Origin: Rhodosalinus sp046542825
GTDB taxonomy: Bacteria; Pseudomonadota; Alphaproteobacteria; Rhodobacterales; Rhodobacteraceae
NCBI RefSeq assembly: GCF_046542825.1
Contig: NZ_JBKHAQ010000115.1
Location: 1 to 8,618 of the forward strand
DNA length: 8,618 nt
Direction: 5' to 3'
The notes under the pieces are model-generated. The model worked only from the letters and a program-made list of their open reading frames with translations. It did no database searches and was not told the DNA's origin. A program made the position numbers and the translations under genes. Shown here one piece after another: positions 5,710 through 8,618 of the stretch (position 1 is the stretch's first letter; each line of letters starts with the position of its first letter).

Positions 5710-6843
5710 ATGGATCTCGACACGCGCTTTCCCGCCATAGCAGACCTCCGCGTCCGCGCGCGTGCCCGGGTGCCGCGCTTCGTCTGGGAATACCTCGACA
5801 GCGCCACGGGCGCGGAGTCCGTGCCGCGCCGCAATCGCGCGGCGCTGGATGCGGTGCGGCTTTACCCCTCCGTCCTGCACGGCGAGATCGGGCCCGATCT
5901 CTCGGCAAATCTCTTCGGGCACCGCCACTCCCTGCCGTTCGGTGCGGCGCCGCTGGGCATGTCGGGGCTGATCTGGCCAGGGGCGGAGGCCACCATCGCC
6001 CGCGCCGCGGCGGCTGAGGGGCTGCCCGCGGGGCTTTCGACCGTGGCGACCCGCCCGCCCGAGGAGATCGGGCCGATTGCCGCGCCGCACGGCTGGTTCC
6101 AGCTCTACCCGCCGCGCGACGAGGGCATCCGCGCCGACATGCTCAAGCGCGCGCGTGACAGCGGCTTTTCCGTGCTGGTGCTGACGGTGGACGTCCCGGT
6201 GCCCAGCCGGCGCGAGCGGCAGACCCGCTCCGGCCTGACGATCCCGCCGAAGCTGACGCCGCGGATGCTGGCGCAGATGGCGCTGCGCCCGCGCTGGAGC
6301 CTCGCCACCCTGCGTGCCGGCCTGCCGCGGCTGCGCACGCTCGACCCCTACACCGAAGGGCCGCGGCGCGGGCTGCCCTCCACCGGCCATGTCGGCTATC
6401 TTCTGCGGACATCGCCGGATCTGGACTACCTGCGCTGGCTGCGGGCACACTGGCAGGGACCGCTGGTGGTCAAGGGCGTGCTCCGGCCCGAGGACGCCGC
6501 GCTCTGCGAGACCGAAGGCGCGGATGCGGTCTGGGTCTCCAACCACGCAGGCCGTCAGTTCGACGCGGCCCCCGCCACGGCAGAGGTGCTGCCCGCGATC
6601 CGGTCCGCCGTGCGCCTGCCGCTGATCTTCGACGGTGGCATCGAAGGTGGCCTCGACATCCTGCGCGCCGTCGCGCTTGGGGCGGATTTCGTGATGCTGG
6701 GCCGGGCCTGGCACTACGCTGTCGCCGCGCTGGGCGAAGCGGGGCCGCCGCATCTGATCGACATGCTGCGCCGCGATCTGATCGCCAACATGGGCCAGCT
6801 TGGCGCGCCCCGGCTCGCGGACGTCGCCGCGCGGCGCGTGTGA
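5710..6843 (+). CDS. FMN-dependent alpha-hydroxyacid oxidase/dehydrogenase (LldD/glycolate oxidase family)
   Basis: This 377-residue TIM-barrel flavoenzyme is near the usual family length. It oxidises an L-2-hydroxyacid (lactate, glycolate, mandelate or similar) to the 2-oxoacid, passing electrons to oxygen or the respiratory chain. Visible active-site elements are Tyr28 in WEYLD, Tyr133 in FQLYPPRD, the LTVDVPVPSRRERQTR segment with Asp161 (158-173), Lys255 in VVKGV, and the catalytic His279 and Arg282 in SNHAGRQFD. FMN-phosphate elements are FDGGIEGG (307-314) and GR at 331-332. Two positions differ from the classical signature: HGG is HAG, and the Arg usually found in DGG(V/I)R is Glu312. 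I recall the same variants in Rhodobacteraceae relatives, so this is probably a subfamily trait. Substrate therefore stays open. The ATG at 5710 fits the family N-terminus; its ribosome site is weak. Pyruvate carboxylase begins 75 bases downstream. Confidence 0.93.
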   Translation: MDLDTRFPAIADLRVRARARVPRFVWEYLDSATGAESVPRRNRAALDAVRLYPSVLHGEIGPDLSANLFGHRHSLPFGAAPLGMSGLIWPGAEATIARAAAAEGLPAGLSTVATRPPEEIGPIAAPHGWFQLYPPRDEGIRADMLKRARDSGFSVLVLTVDVPVPSRRERQTRSGLTIPPKLTPRMLAQMALRPRWSLATLRAGLPRLRTLDPYTEGPRRGLPSTGHVGYLLRTSPDLDYLRWLRAHWQGPLVVKGVLRPEDAALCETEGADAVWVSNHAGRQFDAAPATAEVLPAIRSAVRLPLIFDGGIEGGLDILRAVALGADFVMLGRAWHYAVAALGEAGPPHLIDMLRRDLIANMGQLGAPRLADVAARRV

Positions 6844-6918
6844 CCGGCCGCTTGTCGCATTTACGCCCCACGCGAAACCGCTTACTCCTTGACACTGCGT
6901 GACGGAGGGACAGCGCCG

Positions 6919-8618
6919 ATGACCGAATTCCGCAAGATCCTGGTGGCCAACCGGGGCGAGATCGCCATCCGCGTGATGCGGGCCGCGAACGAGATGGGCA
7001 AGCGCACCGTCGCGGTCTTCGCGGAAGAGGACAAGCTCTCGCTCCATCGCTTCAAGGCGGACGAGGCCTATCGCATCGGCGAGGGGCTGGGCCCGGTGCA
7101 GGCCTATCTCTCGATCCCCGAGATCATCCGCGTGGCAAAGGCCTGCGGGGCCGACGCGATCCACCCCGGCTACGGCCTGCTGTCCGAGAACCCCGCCTTC
7201 GTCGAGGCCTGCGACGCGGCGGGCATCGCCTTCATCGGGCCGCGCGCGGAAACCATGCGCGCGCTGGGCGACAAGGCCAGTGCCCGGCGCGTGGCGATCG
7301 AGGCCGGCGTGCCCGTGATCCCCGCGACCGAGGTGCTGGGCGACGACATGGAGGCCATCCGCAAGGAGGCGGCCCAGATCGGCTATCCCCTGATGCTCAA
7401 GGCCAGCTGGGGCGGTGGCGGGCGGGGGATGCGCCCGATCCACTCCGAGGACGAGCTGGAGGAAAAGGTCCGCGAAGGACGGCGCGAGGCCGAGGCCGCC
7501 TTCGGCAATGGCGAGGGCTACCTGGAAAGGATGATCCCGCGCGCGCGCCACGTCGAGGTGCAGGTGCTGGGCGACAAGCACGGCAACATCTATCACCTCT
7601 TCGAGCGCGACTGCTCTGTCCAGCGCCGCAACCAGAAGGTCGTGGAGCGTGCGCCGGCGCCCTACCTGACCGACGCGCAGCGCGCGGAGATCTGCGAGCT
7701 TGGTCGCAAGATCGCCGCGCATGTGAATTACGAATGCGCGGGCACGGTCGAGTTCCTGATGGACATGGAGACGGGCGCCTTCTACTTCATCGAGGTCAAT
7801 CCGCGCATCCAGGTCGAGCATACCGTGACCGAAGAGGTCACCGGCATCGACATCGTGCGCGCGCAGATCCTCGTGACCGAGGGCAAGACCCTCTCCGAGG
7901 CGACGGGGATGCCGTCACAGGGCGATATCGCGCTCAACGGCCACGCGCTGCAGACCCGGATCACCACCGAGGATCCGCAGAACAACTTCATCCCCGACTA
8001 CGGGCGCATCACCGCCTATCGCTCGGCCACCGGCATGGGCATCCGGCTCGACGGCGGTACGGCCTACGCGGGGGGCGTCATCACGCGCTACTACGACTCG
8101 CTGCTGGTCAAGGTCACGGCCTGGGCGCCGACGCCGGAACAGGCGATCGCGCGCATGGACCGCGCCCTGCGCGAGTTCCGCATCCGGGGCGTGGCCACCA
8201 ACATCGACTTCGTCGAGAACCTGCTCAAGCACCCCAAATTCCTGTCGAACGACTATTCCACCCGCTTCATCGACGAGACACCGGAGCTCTTCGACTTCCC
8301 CGAGCGCAAGGACCGCGGCACCAAGGTGCTGACCTACATCGCCGACGTGACGGTGAACGGGCACCCGGAGACCAAGGACCGCCCGCGCCCGCGCGCCGAC
8401 CTCAAGGACCCCAGGCCGCCGCGCCTGCGGGCAGAGGCGCCCGCGCCCGGCACCCGCACCCTGCTGGAGGAGAAGGGTCCGCAGGCGGTGGCGGACTGGC
8501 TGGCAGAGCAGCCGCAGATCCTGATCACCGACACCACCATGCGCGATGGGCACCAGTCGCTGCTGGCCACGCGGATGCGCTCGCTCGACATGATCCGAAT
8601 CGCGCCGGCCTATGCCCA
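6919..8618 (+). CDS. pyc: Pyruvate carboxylase, N-terminal 566 residues (cut by window end)
   Basis: This biotin enzyme carboxylates pyruvate to oxaloacetate, refilling the TCA cycle and feeding gluconeogenesis in the cytoplasm. The biotin carboxylase domain (about 1-455) starts KILVANRGEIAIRVMRAA and contains HPGYGLLSEN (82-91). It also has the ATP-grasp glycine loop KASWGGGGRGM (161-171), ERDCSVQRRNQK (229-240) and FIEVNPRIQVEHTVTE (290-305). A proline/arginine-rich linker (about 487-513) follows. The carboxyltransferase domain begins with DTTMRDGHQSLLATR (538-552), which identifies pyruvate carboxylase rather than acetyl- or propionyl-CoA carboxylase. The reading frame is still open at the last base; full-length single-chain enzymes have roughly 1150 residues, so about half is missing. 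A GGAGGGA ribosome site (6904-6910) precedes the ATG by eight bases. Confidence 0.97.
   Translation, partial: MTEFRKILVANRGEIAIRVMRAANEMGKRTVAVFAEEDKLSLHRFKADEAYRIGEGLGPVQAYLSIPEIIRVAKACGADAIHPGYGLLSENPAFVEACDAAGIAFIGPRAETMRALGDKASARRVAIEAGVPVIPATEVLGDDMEAIRKEAAQIGYPLMLKASWGGGGRGMRPIHSEDELEEKVREGRREAEAAFGNGEGYLERMIPRARHVEVQVLGDKHGNIYHLFERDCSVQRRNQKVVERAPAPYLTDAQRAEICELGRKIAAHVNYECAGTVEFLMDMETGAFYFIEVNPRIQVEHTVTEEVTGIDIVRAQILVTEGKTLSEATGMPSQGDIALNGHALQTRITTEDPQNNFIPDYGRITAYRSATGMGIRLDGGTAYAGGVITRYYDSLLVKVTAWAPTPEQAIARMDRALREFRIRGVATNIDFVENLLKHPKFLSNDYSTRFIDETPELFDFPERKDRGTKVLTYIADVTVNGHPETKDRPRPRADLKDPRPPRLRAEAPAPGTRTLLEEKGPQAVADWLAEQPQILITDTTMRDGHQSLLATRMRSLDMIRIAPAYA

Noticed and set aside
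6889..6894. Exact TTGACA -35 box before pyruvate carboxylase
   Set aside because: Seventeen bases downstream is AGCGCC inside the ribosome-site to start-codon region; no usable -10 box exists and transcription would start within the gene.
5467..7821. 784-codon minus-strand frame opposite the oxidase and pyruvate carboxylase
   Set aside because: It crosses two well-identified plus-strand genes and their intergenic gap, and shows no family motif.

Overview
The window comes from a very GC-rich genome with strong G/C preference at third codon positions. The gene content (an alphaproteobacterial-type YebC, a single-chain pyruvate carboxylase, an SLC13 permease with two TrkA_C domains, and an FMN hydroxyacid oxidase of a type I associate with Rhodobacteraceae) suggests a Rhodobacteraceae or Roseobacter-group bacterium. 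This assignment is from protein character only.

Layout, left to right. (1) 1-397: a short plus-strand remnant resembling the C-terminal end of a DNA-methyltransferase/Mrr-type nuclease protein, abutting the 3' end of yebC with no stop codon of its own. (2) 398-1144, minus: yebC, intact, with a plausible promoter at 1179-1208. (3) 1145-1596: no intact gene. A plus-strand stretch at 1354-1600 looks like a small gene broken by frameshifts; its probable stop overlaps the stop of the convergent inhibitor gene. (4) 3492-1597, minus: a compact three-gene operon. It encodes a papain-family (C1A) cysteine protease with a C-terminal accessory domain, a small protein that is a free-standing paralogue of that domain, and a chagasin-type (I42) cysteine protease inhibitor whose GTG start overlaps the preceding stop. 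This protease / free domain / inhibitor set is the most interesting part of the window. (5) 3493-3775: a divergent intergenic region with a candidate promoter and two inverted repeats on the protease side. (6) Plus strand: SLC13-family permease (3776-5545), a short gap with a perfect 14-bp tandem duplication and a hairpin, an FMN-dependent alpha-hydroxyacid oxidase/dehydrogenase (5710-6843), and the first 566 codons of pyruvate carboxylase (6919 to the window end).

How the parts may work together. In the minus-strand operon the inhibitor is probably a safeguard against, or a regulator of, the co-encoded protease, a toxin/immunity-like or zymogen-control arrangement. The protease keeps the papain disulfide cysteines yet has no visible Sec signal, so where it acts is unclear. 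The plus-strand genes could form a carboxylate-use neighbourhood (uptake of an organic anion, oxidation of a 2-hydroxyacid to a 2-oxoacid, carboxylation of pyruvate to oxaloacetate), but this is inference from adjacency. No rRNA, tRNA, CRISPR array or complete mobile element was seen.
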